A stretch of 9,940 nucleotides of DNA from Candidatus Omnitrophota bacterium (GTDB lineage: Bacteria; Omnitrophota; Gorgyraeia; Tantalellales; Tantalellaceae), in NCBI GenBank assembly GCA_030631915.1, contig DAOVKF010000051.1:1-9940 (forward strand). The letters run 5' to 3'. A program made the translations under genes and the position numbers. Below, in pieces: positions 1 to 5,959 of this stretch; the first letter of the stretch is position 1; every line of letters starts with the position of its first letter. Under the pieces are notes generated by a model. It was not told the origin of the DNA. It searched no databases and saw only the letters and a program-made list of their open reading frames with translations.

Positions 1-392
1 GAGTCTATCCCGTCCCCTATCCACGCCGACGCCAGCCGCGCGTAATAGATCTCATTATCTCCATCCTCATCGCCATACCAGGCTATGCCGCCGTTATATA
101 GTGACGGGTGCTCATCATTAGCCGTATTATTCGTTATCTGCGTGGTTGTGGCCCCGTTCCAGTAGTAGATCTCATAATCACTACCATCGTGGCCATACCA
201 GGCTATCTCGCCGTTATATAGTGCCGGTCTGGAGTCACTAGCCGTATTATCCGTTATCTGCCGCGTACACCATTCGTCGGCAAAGGCCCCCGGGACTGGC
301 GCTATGATCACCACCCATGCCATGACCAGGACAACCATTACTGCCATGATTGCCATGGCAAACCCCTTGTTCCGTGTTCTTTCCGTGTTCAT
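1..392 (-). CDS. secreted beta-propeller-like repeat protein, N-terminal part (runs off the left edge)
   Basis: The reading frame opens at ATG 390-392 and is still open at base 1, so only about 130 N-terminal residues are visible. It begins with a clear signal peptide: a basic start (MNTERTRNK), a hydrophobic core of about 20 residues, and an AFA-D cleavage site near residue 38. Two 40-residue repeats follow, of the form QIT-N-T--D--P-LYNG-IAWYG--D---EIYY. They resemble the blades of TolB/PD40-type beta-propellers, in which IAW and EIYY form beta strands. An A/G-rich ribosome binding site (AAGGAAGAG) lies about 8 nt before the start. The protein is probably exported to the periplasm or cell surface. 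Its partner or ligand is unknown, and nothing links it to the hydrogenase genes. The start and export signal are well supported; the propeller fold is inferred from repeat pattern. Confidence 0.8.
   Translation of the reverse strand, partial: MNTERTRNKGFAMAIMAVMVVLVMAWVVIIAPVPGAFADEWCTRQITDNTASDSRPALYNGEIAWYGHDGSDYEIYYWNGATTTQITNNTANDEHPSLYNGGIAWYGDEDGDNEIYYARLASAWIGDGID
27..266 (-). repeat. two tandem 120-bp units coding 40-residue propeller repeats
   Basis: The units at 147-266 and 27-146 are in frame and exactly 120 bp apart. About 24 of the 40 encoded residues are identical. DNA similarity is strongest around the segments coding LYNG-IAWYG and QIT-NTA. This is a protein repeat, with further units probably beyond the left edge. 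Confidence 0.85.
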
Positions 393-438
393 TACTTTCT
401 CTTCCTTTTTTTTGTTTTTAAAAACTTTCTAAATCTAT

Positions 439-480
439 TGTCAACACTGCAAGTATACCTTTTCTTTCACGGAAATGCAA
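439..480 (-). promoter_or_regulatory. candidate promoter(s) of the secreted repeat protein
   Basis: Reading the minus strand, TTGCAT (475-480) and TATACT (452-457) are separated by 17 nt and would start transcription about 50 nt before the ATG at 392. A perfect TTGACA (439-444) lies slightly downstream but has only a poor -10 (TTAAAA) at 17 nt. Either could be a sigma70-type promoter. This is consensus matching only. Confidence 0.4.
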
Positions 481-654
481 GGGGATGTTTCTTGCTTTTG
501 TATCTTTAATTTTTTATCGCGTACAGGAGCTTTTCTCAGCAACGGGGCGGATGTGCTGAAACCTTGATCATGACTGGGTTATAACGTGGATGGGTAAGCC
601 GGGGACGGGCCGCGCGTTTCGCCGGGGACCGGGTCCCCTCCTGTTTCCCTCCGG

Positions 655-822
655 AAATCTCATCTCTTTTATCACTCTATCCTGAAATGTCCCGGATAAC
701 CGTTCTATCCGTGCTTTCGCCTGCGGGGATATCATTTGGGGAATCCCATACTTTTTCACATATCTCTTAAAGCTATCCATTGCCGGCATCGTCCCTTCGT
801 ACTCATAAAACCTCGCAAAAAC
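655..822 (-). pseudogene. ISNCY-like transposase remnant with an internal deletion
   Basis: The frame reads VFARFYEYEGT-PAMDSFKRYVKKYGIPQ and then jumps to SPQAKARIERL-GTFQDRVIKEMR. From memory, both blocks match the DDE integrase-type domain of ISNCY-family transposases. In intact copies they are separated by several dozen residues that include a conserved acidic region, so an in-frame internal deletion has fused them. Upstream the frame meets several stops (TGA, TAA, TAA around 860-882). Downstream, after residue KEMRF, the open frame to 568 no longer resembles the family. N-terminal DNA-binding and C-terminal parts are missing. It cannot encode an active transposase. Confidence 0.7.
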
Positions 823-847
823 TTCTTTACAATAGCATTTGAAAGCC

Positions 848-905
848 GGACAGTCTTACTTTGGCAGAATAGGACATTATCACTTTGGCGGGACAGAATT
901 TTGGC
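848..905 (+). repeat. tandem IS-terminus-like repeats
   Basis: GGACA-T-T-ACTTTGGC occurs at 848 and again 24 bp later at 872; a third partial copy (GGGACAGAATTTTGG) begins at 890. Arrays of GGACATT-----CTTTG type are, as I recall, typical of the ends of ISNCY/IS481-like elements. They lie on the 5' side of the transposase remnant, where the element's end would be expected. Confidence 0.5.
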
Positions 906-1067
906 TCTGCCCCCTTGTTCCCAATGGAAACATAGCAGGGGGGACATGGGAGTCAGGGTGAAACCTGCTCCGGGGTGTTCCGTACAGAAGCTTGAACGTC
1001 ACACGTAACTACAATTCCGACGCGGCCGAGCCTGAAAAAATAAAGTTTGAACGGCCACTAAAGGTTG

Positions 1068-1185
1068 TAGAAGTTTTCCCCGCAGCGGACGCAGGGGCGC
1101 TTGGTGCGGGATTCCGCCCCGCGGGTGGAATCCTGCAGGAAAAAGTGCCGCGTACTCCTTGTCCGCGGGGCTCCACAAGCTTCTG
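1068..1185 (+). other. 118-nt long imperfect hairpin, possible RNA or palindromic repeat
   Basis: Four nested helices can be drawn by hand: 1068-1076 with 1177-1185; 1078-1082 plus 1086-1090 with 1161-1170 (3-nt bulge); 1096-1101 with 1144-1149; and a 14-bp terminal stem 1106-1119 with 1123-1136 closing a 3-nt loop. Five of the pairs are G-T on the plus strand and would be A-C mismatches on the minus strand, so the fold favours plus-strand RNA or plus-strand DNA. No U-run follows, so it is not an intrinsic terminator. No RNA family was recognised; a REP/MITE-like element is equally possible. Confidence 0.45.
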
Positions 1186-1210
1186 GTAGGAATACCCCGG
1201 AGCAGGCGCA

Positions 1211-1262
1211 AGTCAGAGAGTCAGAGGCTCAGAGCGAAGAGTTTGGAATTGGGAGTTTGGAG
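1211..1262. repeat. short tandem repeats overlapping the hydE 3' end
   Basis: AGTCAGAG occurs at 1211-1218 and 1219-1226, followed by the variant GCTCAGAG (1227-1234). Then AGTTTGGA and GAGTTTGGAG copies surround AATTGGG (1240-1262). The array runs into the last ten codons of hydE and contains its stop codon. Confidence 0.7.
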
Positions 1263-2266
1263 TGGCGGCGGGTGAACCGGTGTCCGTGATCTTTCGAGAC
1301 CGGCCTGCCCATTGACGTGAGCATCCGCCGGATATCCGCGACCCTGTCCCGTGAGGAGAGCTTTAAAGATGTCCGGCCCGGGTATATAGAGTAGTGCTCC
1401 CGATACTTCCGCGGAGTAACGTCAGGCATGATAACATTCGCGCCGCATTGGAGAGCCTCACGCCTGCCCTCCGGATGAACGGCTTCCAGCGCCGTTGTAG
1501 CCGGAATATTCGCGTCCAATGTTACAAGCCGGGTCAGCGCGACCACTTTTAGAGCTGTCAGAAGATCGCCTCCGGCGGCGGCCTTTAGAGGAGTCCGGGG
1601 ATGCGGAATGAACGGGCCGTTACCCACCATATCAAGACCGAGCCGGGCAAACAAGAGTATATCCCGCGCCATGCTTTCCGGGGATTGCCCGGGCAGGCCC
1701 GCCATGATCCCGGCTCCCACCTGATATCCGAGTTCCCTGAGCATTTTCAGCGCTTCAAACCTTTTCCTGAAAACACCGTCCGGCTTCAGTTTCCGGTAAA
1801 GCAGAGGGTCCGACGTCTCGAACTTGAGTAAATACCTGTCCGCCCCGGCTTCTCTCAATTTTTCGTATTCCCTGAAACACAGCTCCCCGATGGACAGTGT
1901 CACGGCAAGGTCCAGTTCCTCCCTTATCCGCCTGACCAGGGAACACAGATCCTCGATCGGATAAGAACGGTCCTCCCCGGACTGAAGCACGACGGTCCTG
2001 CAGCCGAGTTCCCCGGCCTTGCGCGCGGTATCGAATATCTCTGCCGGGTCCATCCTGTAACGCCGGAGCCCGGTGTTATCTTTGCGTAAACCGCAATAAA
2101 GACAATCTCTCCGGCAATGGTTCGAAAACTCTATTATGCCCCTGAGATGCACCTCATCCCCGACATACCTGCGTCTCGCCCTGTCCGCGCGCCGGAATAA
2201 CCGTTCTATCCCGCCTTTATCCCCGGTCCCCAACAGTTCGGTTATCTCTCTTTTGGAATATGTCAT
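1229..2266 (-). CDS. hydE: [FeFe]-hydrogenase H-cluster maturase, radical SAM protein HydE
   Basis: HydE is a radical SAM enzyme that, with HydG and HydF, makes the 2Fe subcluster of the H-cluster; it acts on the iron-cysteine-CO-CN product of HydG in the cytoplasm. The radical SAM cluster motif CRRDCLYC (C51, C55, C58) sits in the typical context IEFSNHCRRDCLYCGLR. A glycine-rich GAGIMAGLPGQ segment and the IMPDVTP and YSIYPGR segments near the C-terminus fit HydE. No cysteines occur where some HydE proteins bind an optional second cluster, and that cluster is dispensable in the family. At 345 residues the length is normal. It starts 10 nt after the hydG stop with no strong ribosome binding site, so it is probably translated by coupling. 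The last ten residues (SKLPIPNSSL) are encoded by a repeat array and look like a recent tail. Confidence 0.95.
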   Translation of the reverse strand: MTYSKREITELLGTGDKGGIERLFRRADRARRRYVGDEVHLRGIIEFSNHCRRDCLYCGLRKDNTGLRRYRMDPAEIFDTARKAGELGCRTVVLQSGEDRSYPIEDLCSLVRRIREELDLAVTLSIGELCFREYEKLREAGADRYLLKFETSDPLLYRKLKPDGVFRKRFEALKMLRELGYQVGAGIMAGLPGQSPESMARDILLFARLGLDMVGNGPFIPHPRTPLKAAAGGDLLTALKVVALTRLVTLDANIPATTALEAVHPEGRREALQCGANVIMPDVTPRKYREHYSIYPGRTSLKLSSRDRVADIRRMLTSMGRPVSKDHGHRFTRRHSKLPIPNSSL

Positions 2267-2276
2267 GGAAGATCGT

Positions 2277-3773
2277 TCAGAAGTAGATGTCTCTTTCGCC
2301 GTTCTTTATTCTCTCGTAATTCTTTATCAGATGCGGGTATTGCTCCGGCATCCGCTGTTTTACCTGCTCTAACTCTTCGGCTATCAGCTCTTCACCGGCT
2401 TTTCGCGTCTCGTCACCCGCGAAGTCGTCCAGCCATTCCCTGAAAGTGAGTATCGCGTTCAATTTGCAGAACTTTCCTTCATCGCCGGACCTGAGCAGGT
2501 CCATGATCTTCTTTCCCGTTCTGCCGCACCTGTAGCCCGCGGTGCAGAAAGAAGTGATATATCCCATCCCGGCCAGTTCGCCTATGACTTCCTCAAGGCT
2601 CCGGGTATCCCCCAGAAAAAACTGCTGGCGCTCTCCCTGCTGGCTCTCATCGCTGTCACTGTAGGCCCCGATACCGATCCTCGAAGACGCGTCTATCTGC
2701 GTAATGCCCAGGGGTATGGTCTCTCTCCTTATGCCGGCGCTCTCCCGCGCGGTAAGTATCATGCCCGTGTACGGGACCGCGAGCCTGATAACCGTTATCA
2801 GCTTCCTGAAATCAGCGTCACTCACCTTAAAGCCGGGATCCTGCGTGAACGGCACATTGTGCGCGGGTTCCATCCTGGGGAAGGAGATCGTATGCGGGCC
2901 CACACCGAATCTCTTCTCCAGTTCCCTCGAATGATAGAGAAGCCCCATTACCTCGAACTTCCAGTCATAAAGCCCGAAAAGGACACCTATACCGACGTCA
3001 TCGACCCCGGCCTCGAACGCGCGGTGCATACAGTATAACCGCCATTGGTAATCCGACTTTATTGTGCCCGCCGGATGAACGGCGTGATACGTGTCACGAT
3101 GATAGGTCTCCTGGAATACCTGGTACGTGCCTATCCCGGCCTCATGAAGCCTTTTCAGCCCCTCCACGGAAAGCGGCGCCGCGTTCACGTTCACGCGGCG
3201 TATCTGCCCGAAACCGTTCCGGGTCGCGGCCTTTACCGAATATATGGTCTTAATGGTGGATACCATATAATCGACGTCTGTCTCCGGATGTTCCCCATAG
3301 ACGATGATAAGCCGTTTGTGGCCTATCCTGCCGGCAAGCGCCTCGATCTCCCGCTTCACCTCATCCGGGCCCAGGACCTTCCTTTCAGCCTCCGTGTTCC
3401 CGCGTCTGAACCCGCAGTACAGACAATTATTCACGCAGAGATTCCCCAGATACAGTGGGGCGAAGGTGACTATCCTGTTATCATAGACCTTGTTTTTGAC
3501 CCGGGCGGCCGCCGCCTCTATCTCCTGCCATAACCCGCCATCGGTAACGTTCAAAAGCGCGGCTGTCTCGTCAGGTAAAAGCGTTTCGATGGAAAGGGAT
3601 TTCTGCAGGATGTCCCTGATCCTCCCGGGATCCGGATCCCGGTTGTCTTTAAGTTTTCTTAGGATCTCATTGTCCGGGATAAAATCCCGGCCTTTATCCG
3701 TGTATTTTTTTATCTGGCCCTCGATTATCCTGTTACCGGTCCAGGACCTGATATCGGCCGATACCGCATCCAT
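2277..3773 (-). CDS. hydG: [FeFe]-hydrogenase maturase, tyrosine lyase HydG (radical SAM)
   Basis: HydG cleaves tyrosine to p-cresol and dehydroglycine and turns the latter into CO and cyanide, releasing an Fe(CO)2(CN)-cysteine synthon for the H-cluster. The radical SAM motif CVNNCLYCGFRRGN (C113, C117, C120) is intact. Other family blocks are present: VYGEHPETDVDYM, RRVNVNAAPL, YQVFQETYH, LFGLYDWKFEVMGLL and IDASSRIGIGAY. The C-terminal auxiliary cluster motif, normally CX2CX22C, reads CTAGYRC and then C436: C410 and C436 are in place, but the middle cysteine is G413, with a new C416 three residues later. The length of 498 is about 25 more than usual because of an N-terminal extension. The start at 3773 is supported by AAGGAG 10 nt upstream, inside hydF, giving a 41-nt overlap with hydF. 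Confidence 0.95.
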   Translation of the reverse strand: MDAVSADIRSWTGNRIIEGQIKKYTDKGRDFIPDNEILRKLKDNRDPDPGRIRDILQKSLSIETLLPDETAALLNVTDGGLWQEIEAAAARVKNKVYDNRIVTFAPLYLGNLCVNNCLYCGFRRGNTEAERKVLGPDEVKREIEALAGRIGHKRLIIVYGEHPETDVDYMVSTIKTIYSVKAATRNGFGQIRRVNVNAAPLSVEGLKRLHEAGIGTYQVFQETYHRDTYHAVHPAGTIKSDYQWRLYCMHRAFEAGVDDVGIGVLFGLYDWKFEVMGLLYHSRELEKRFGVGPHTISFPRMEPAHNVPFTQDPGFKVSDADFRKLITVIRLAVPYTGMILTARESAGIRRETIPLGITQIDASSRIGIGAYSDSDESQQGERQQFFLGDTRSLEEVIGELAGMGYITSFCTAGYRCGRTGKKIMDLLRSGDEGKFCKLNAILTFREWLDDFAGDETRKAGEELIAEELEQVKQRMPEQYPHLIKNYERIKNGERDIYF

Positions 3774-5052
3774 TATTCATCATCTCCTTCTTTATCCTGC
3801 TCGTCTCCCTCTCAAACGCGTCCAGGGCCGCGGGAAAAGGCGAAAGCACCCTTTTCAGCACGCCGTGCATAAACGAGATACATACGCCGTAATTGGTCAC
3901 GGGGACACCTTCCTGCCCGGCCCTGTGCAATCTGAAAAGGGTCTCTCTCCTTGTCAGCATACAGGCGCCGCAGTGTATGATAAGTTTATAACCGCTTATG
4001 TCCCCGGGATAATCCCGGCCGGAGGAGACGTCGGCCTCGATGCCTCCTCCTGCATACTGGCGCAGCCATCGCGGGATCTTCACGCGCCCGATACCATCCT
4101 CTATCGCGTGATGGCTGCATGCTTCGGCTATGAGGACTTTATCCCCCGGCCTCAGCGTCTCTATCACCGCGGCCGCGCGAGCCGCCTCAATAAGGTCCCC
4201 TTTACATCTTGAAAAAATTATGGAAAAAGTCGTGCATTTGACGTCTTCGGGAGTATCCGCGACCATCTTCATCACCACCTGTGAATCACAGATAACTATA
4301 TCCGGGGCGGTCTTAAGGTTTTGCACCGCGTGCGGGAATTCCCTCTCTTTGACTACCAGCACAGAGACGTCGTTATCCAGGCCGTCACGAATGACCTGCA
4401 CCTGGGGGAGGATAAGTCTTCCCTTCGGGGCCTCGAGATCAATGGGCACGATCAATACAGCCAGCCCGCCGGAAGGCACGAGGTCCCCTATCAGGGGGGG
4501 AGGATTTAAAAAATCCTCGGGGCACAGCTTTATAAGATATTTTTTCAGGGTATTGACGTATTTATCCCGGTTCCCGGTATCTATGCTGGAACACAGCATT
4601 ATGTTCTCCGTCAATTCCGTCAATCTGCCCATAAAAGCCGCGGATGGCTGCCCCTGGTCTATTTTATTCACTACCAGGATCACGGGGGTATTTCTCTCTC
4701 GCGCCTCTTCGATTATACCCGCCTCATAACTGTCCCATCGATCCGGTTCGACCAGAAGGACCATGACATCGGACCTGTCGAATATCTTCCTGGCTTTATT
4801 TATGCGTTTGTCCGAAAGCACGGAAGTATCATCCATGCCGGCGGTATCAAGAAACACTACCGGCCCTACGGGTAACAGTTCCATGGTCTTCTCGACCACA
4901 TCGCTCGTCGTCCCCGGGAAAGGCGAGGTTATCGCCACATCCTGTCCCGAAACACAGTTGAGAAAGCTCGACTTCCCCACATTGGTCCGTCCGAACAGGC
5001 CGATCTGCAATCTCAGGGATTTAGGCGCCTTTTTCATTATCCACGCTCTCAT
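3733..5052 (-). CDS. hydF: [FeFe]-hydrogenase maturation GTPase HydF
   Basis: HydF is the scaffold on which the 2Fe precursor is assembled and from which it is passed to apo-HydA. The N-terminal half is a Ras-like GTPase: P-loop GRTNVGKSS (21-29), a switch-region TT (GTTS, 47-50), DTAG (69-72) and NKID (129-132). A middle dimerisation region follows. The C-terminal cluster domain carries C312-x-H314 and, 45 residues later, HCGAC (H360, C361, C364), the CxH...HCxxC signature for HydF's [4Fe-4S] cluster. At 439 residues it is slightly longer than many homologues. Its ATG overlaps the stop of the TM1266-like gene (ATGA, 5049-5052), so translation is coupled. A second possible start is Met6. All key motifs are intact, so it should be functional. 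Confidence 0.96.
   Translation of the reverse strand: MRAWIMKKAPKSLRLQIGLFGRTNVGKSSFLNCVSGQDVAITSPFPGTTSDVVEKTMELLPVGPVVFLDTAGMDDTSVLSDKRINKARKIFDRSDVMVLLVEPDRWDSYEAGIIEEARERNTPVILVVNKIDQGQPSAAFMGRLTELTENIMLCSSIDTGNRDKYVNTLKKYLIKLCPEDFLNPPPLIGDLVPSGGLAVLIVPIDLEAPKGRLILPQVQVIRDGLDNDVSVLVVKEREFPHAVQNLKTAPDIVICDSQVVMKMVADTPEDVKCTTFSIIFSRCKGDLIEAARAAAVIETLRPGDKVLIAEACSHHAIEDGIGRVKIPRWLRQYAGGGIEADVSSGRDYPGDISGYKLIIHCGACMLTRRETLFRLHRAGQEGVPVTNYGVCISFMHGVLKRVLSPFPAALDAFERETSRIKKEMMNNGCGIGRYQVLDR
3784..3789 (-). promoter_or_regulatory. ribosome binding site of hydG inside hydF
   Basis: AAGGAG lies 10 nt before the hydG ATG (3771-3773), within the end of hydF. It is the strongest such site in the maturation operon after that of the TM1266-like gene, and it decides the overlapping hydG start against any shorter choice. 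Confidence 0.7.
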
Positions 5053-5300
5053 TTCATCTTGCTTAACGCTGATTTGACCGATATGCCCTCGACCCTGCCC
5101 AGTTTGCCGGTAAGAGAGCCCAGTTCATCCGTGGTCGCGTCGACTATCAGCGTTATAACAAAACAGTCTTTCTTTATATACGGAAGCCCCATCCTGGCCG
5201 CTATTACTTCACCATAAGCGGAAAGTACCTCGTTAACCTCGCGCGCCGCCTTTTCCCTGTCCTCCACTATTATTCCCACAAAACCCAGTCGTCTTTGCAT
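5049..5300 (-). CDS. TM1266-like iron-only hydrogenase system regulator (ACT-like)
   Basis: This 83-residue protein matches the small family called putative iron-only hydrogenase system regulator, whose prototype is Thermotoga maritima TM1266. The fold is ACT/NikR C-terminal-like: strand GFVGIIVED, a helix around KAAREVNEVLSAY, a strand IAARMGLPY, strand CFVITLIVDA, then a helix and a final strand with ISVKSAL. No DNA-binding helix is present, so despite the family name direct DNA binding is not evident; it may bind a small ligand and act through a partner. It is the first gene of the maturation operon, with a strong GGGGAGG site about 5 nt before its ATG, and overlaps hydF by 4 nt. The 133-nt palindrome ends 11 nt before this start. 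Confidence 0.88.
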   Translation of the reverse strand: MQRRLGFVGIIVEDREKAAREVNEVLSAYGEVIAARMGLPYIKKDCFVITLIVDATTDELGSLTGKLGRVEGISVKSALSKMK

Positions 5301-5311
5301 CTTTCCTCCCC

Positions 5312-5444
5312 GTAACCACTCAGCTACCCCCGGGCGAAGTGGCGATCATTTGCCGCGCTCCTTCCAGGGCCCCTCCGCCCGGTGTGGATCCTCCCTGTAC
5401 GAAGCACGGCAAACGACCTTATCACCGGCTACCTGAGTAGTTGC
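5312..5444 (-). promoter_or_regulatory. candidate structured RNA leader (long palindrome, possible pseudoknot)
   Basis: Three nested helices were drawn by hand: P1 5312-5329 with 5427-5444; P2 5341-5361 with 5401-5426 (one 5-nt bulge); P3 5365-5369 with 5393-5397. The 11-nt bulge between P1 and P2 contains 5330-5336, which is perfectly complementary to 5376-5382 in the apical loop, so a 7-bp pseudoknot is possible. Five C-A oppositions on the plus strand become G-U pairs on the minus strand; only one goes the other way. That bias favours a fold of minus-strand RNA, the strand of the hyd genes. The element follows a terminator and stops just before the ribosome binding site of the TM1266-like gene, a position fit for a riboswitch-like control. 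I recognise no known family; a palindromic mobile repeat is the main alternative. Confidence 0.45.
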
Positions 5445-5521
5445 CCCTTCCGAAAAAAAATCCCGGCACTGCCGCTCGTTCCTGCGGCAGCGCCGGGTTA
5501 TATCCGTGCCACTTGCCCCTT
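5441..5521. repeat. 9-bp direct repeats flanking the terminator
   Basis: TTGCCCCTT occurs at 5441-5449 and again at 5513-5521, enclosing 63 bp that contain the terminator hairpin. The left copy overlaps the outer arm of the palindrome at 5312-5444. It may be a trace of target-site duplication, or chance in a C/T-rich context. Confidence 0.4.
5453..5497 (-). terminator. intrinsic terminator after the hydBC-hydA-CMD transcript
   Basis: On the minus strand a 14-position GC-rich stem (CCCGGC-CTGCCGC at 5462-5475 against GCGGCAG-GCCGGG at 5484-5497, with one mismatch) closes an 8-nt loop and is followed at once by eight T residues (A-run 5453-5460). It lies about 105 nt after the CMD stop. A small perfect GAGC-TTTT-GCTC hairpin (5529-5540) lies between, of unknown role. 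The terminator separates the structural genes from the maturation genes. Confidence 0.9.
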
Positions 5522-5602
5522 AGTTTCAGAGCTTTTGCTCCTTACCGCAGGAATTGTTCCGTAAAAGTCATCACTTGCAGCTTGTAATTCGTACTTGCCG
5601 TC

Positions 5603-5956
5603 TTATGGCCCGCTCTGTCCGGACAGGTCCTGGATCGCTTTATCGACAAGGGTGACATATGTCATCACGCTCGAACCGCCGATAAGGACCGCCACCATAC
5701 AGGCCTCAAGCATCTCCTCCCTGGTCCAGCCCGCTTCGAGACAGTGCCGGACAGCCCTGGGAATACAGACCGGACATTTTTCAGTAGCGCTCGCTACCAG
5801 GAGCAGGAGCCATTTTACCCTGTCCGGCAGTTTGCCGGACTTCATGACCCTGTCCTTCTCTTTTATGAACACGTCATACTCATCCGGTATGGCCTTGCGG
5901 ATACCGGTCATCAGTTCATTGAACTCTTTCAGCGTCTTTAGGGTATCATACTCCAT
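5603..5956 (-). CDS. AhpD/carboxymuconolactone decarboxylase (CMD) family protein
   Basis: This 117-residue, mostly helical protein has the CMD/AhpD pattern: a helix ending VASATEK, then C61-PV-C64, then a helix and EAGWTREEMLEACMVAVLIGG. In AhpD, the CxxC pair is a peroxidase/disulfide-relay centre with a His four residues after the second Cys. Here that place is Ala68, and the nearest His is H71, so classical AhpD proton relay may be altered. The family includes true decarboxylases and thiol-redox proteins, and this one cannot be assigned a substrate. Its ATG follows the hydA stop by 3 nt with a GGGAGGTG site, so it is co-translated with the hydrogenase. A role in oxidative protection or thiol redox near the enzyme is inference from position only. 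Confidence 0.85.
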   Translation of the reverse strand: MEYDTLKTLKEFNELMTGIRKAIPDEYDVFIKEKDRVMKSGKLPDRVKWLLLLVASATEKCPVCIPRAVRHCLEAGWTREEMLEACMVAVLIGGSSVMTYVTLVDKAIQDLSGQSGP

Positions 5957-5959
5957 GGT

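Larger units (their letters stand above)
393..1228. other. 836-bp gene-poor stretch holding a promoter, IS remnants and a hairpin
   Basis: No intact gene is visible between the repeat-protein gene and hydE. From left to right it holds promoter-like hexamers (439-480), a transposase fragment (655-822), short tandem sequences like IS termini (848-905), a stretch in which I recognise nothing (906-1067), a long imperfect hairpin (1068-1185), and 8-bp tandem repeats next to hydE. Together these look like a decayed insertion site. I see no canonical intrinsic terminator for the hydE transcript here. Confidence 0.7.

Noticed and set aside
1058..1200. A minus-strand frame ending RPCVRCGENFYNL, resembling a zinc-ribbon tail
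   Set aside because: It has only one CxxC pair, no ATG close by, and lies inside the long hairpin at 1068-1185, whose symmetric GC-rich arms can produce such residues by chance.
3045..3533. Plus-strand open frame of 162 codons
   Set aside because: It lies wholly opposite hydG, has no family resemblance, and is explained as an antisense shadow; the same holds for other plus-strand frames across the hyd genes.
5313..5330. tRNA-Ser-like start (GGTAGCTGAGTGGTTAC on the minus strand)
   Set aside because: No anticodon arm or T-loop follows; the sequence runs straight into the ribosome binding site of the TM1266-like gene.
5312..5444. Integron attC site
   Set aside because: The size and AAC/GTT near the ends are suggestive, but the RYYYAAC and GTTRRRY core motifs are not satisfied, and the flanking genes form a conserved operon and not cassettes.
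5312..5444. Known riboswitch, T-box or signal recognition particle RNA
   Set aside because: GCCACT, GGAAGGAGC and GTGGCAC strings in this leader and the spacer just upstream resemble parts of cobalamin, SRP and T-box RNAs, but the rest of each consensus is missing.
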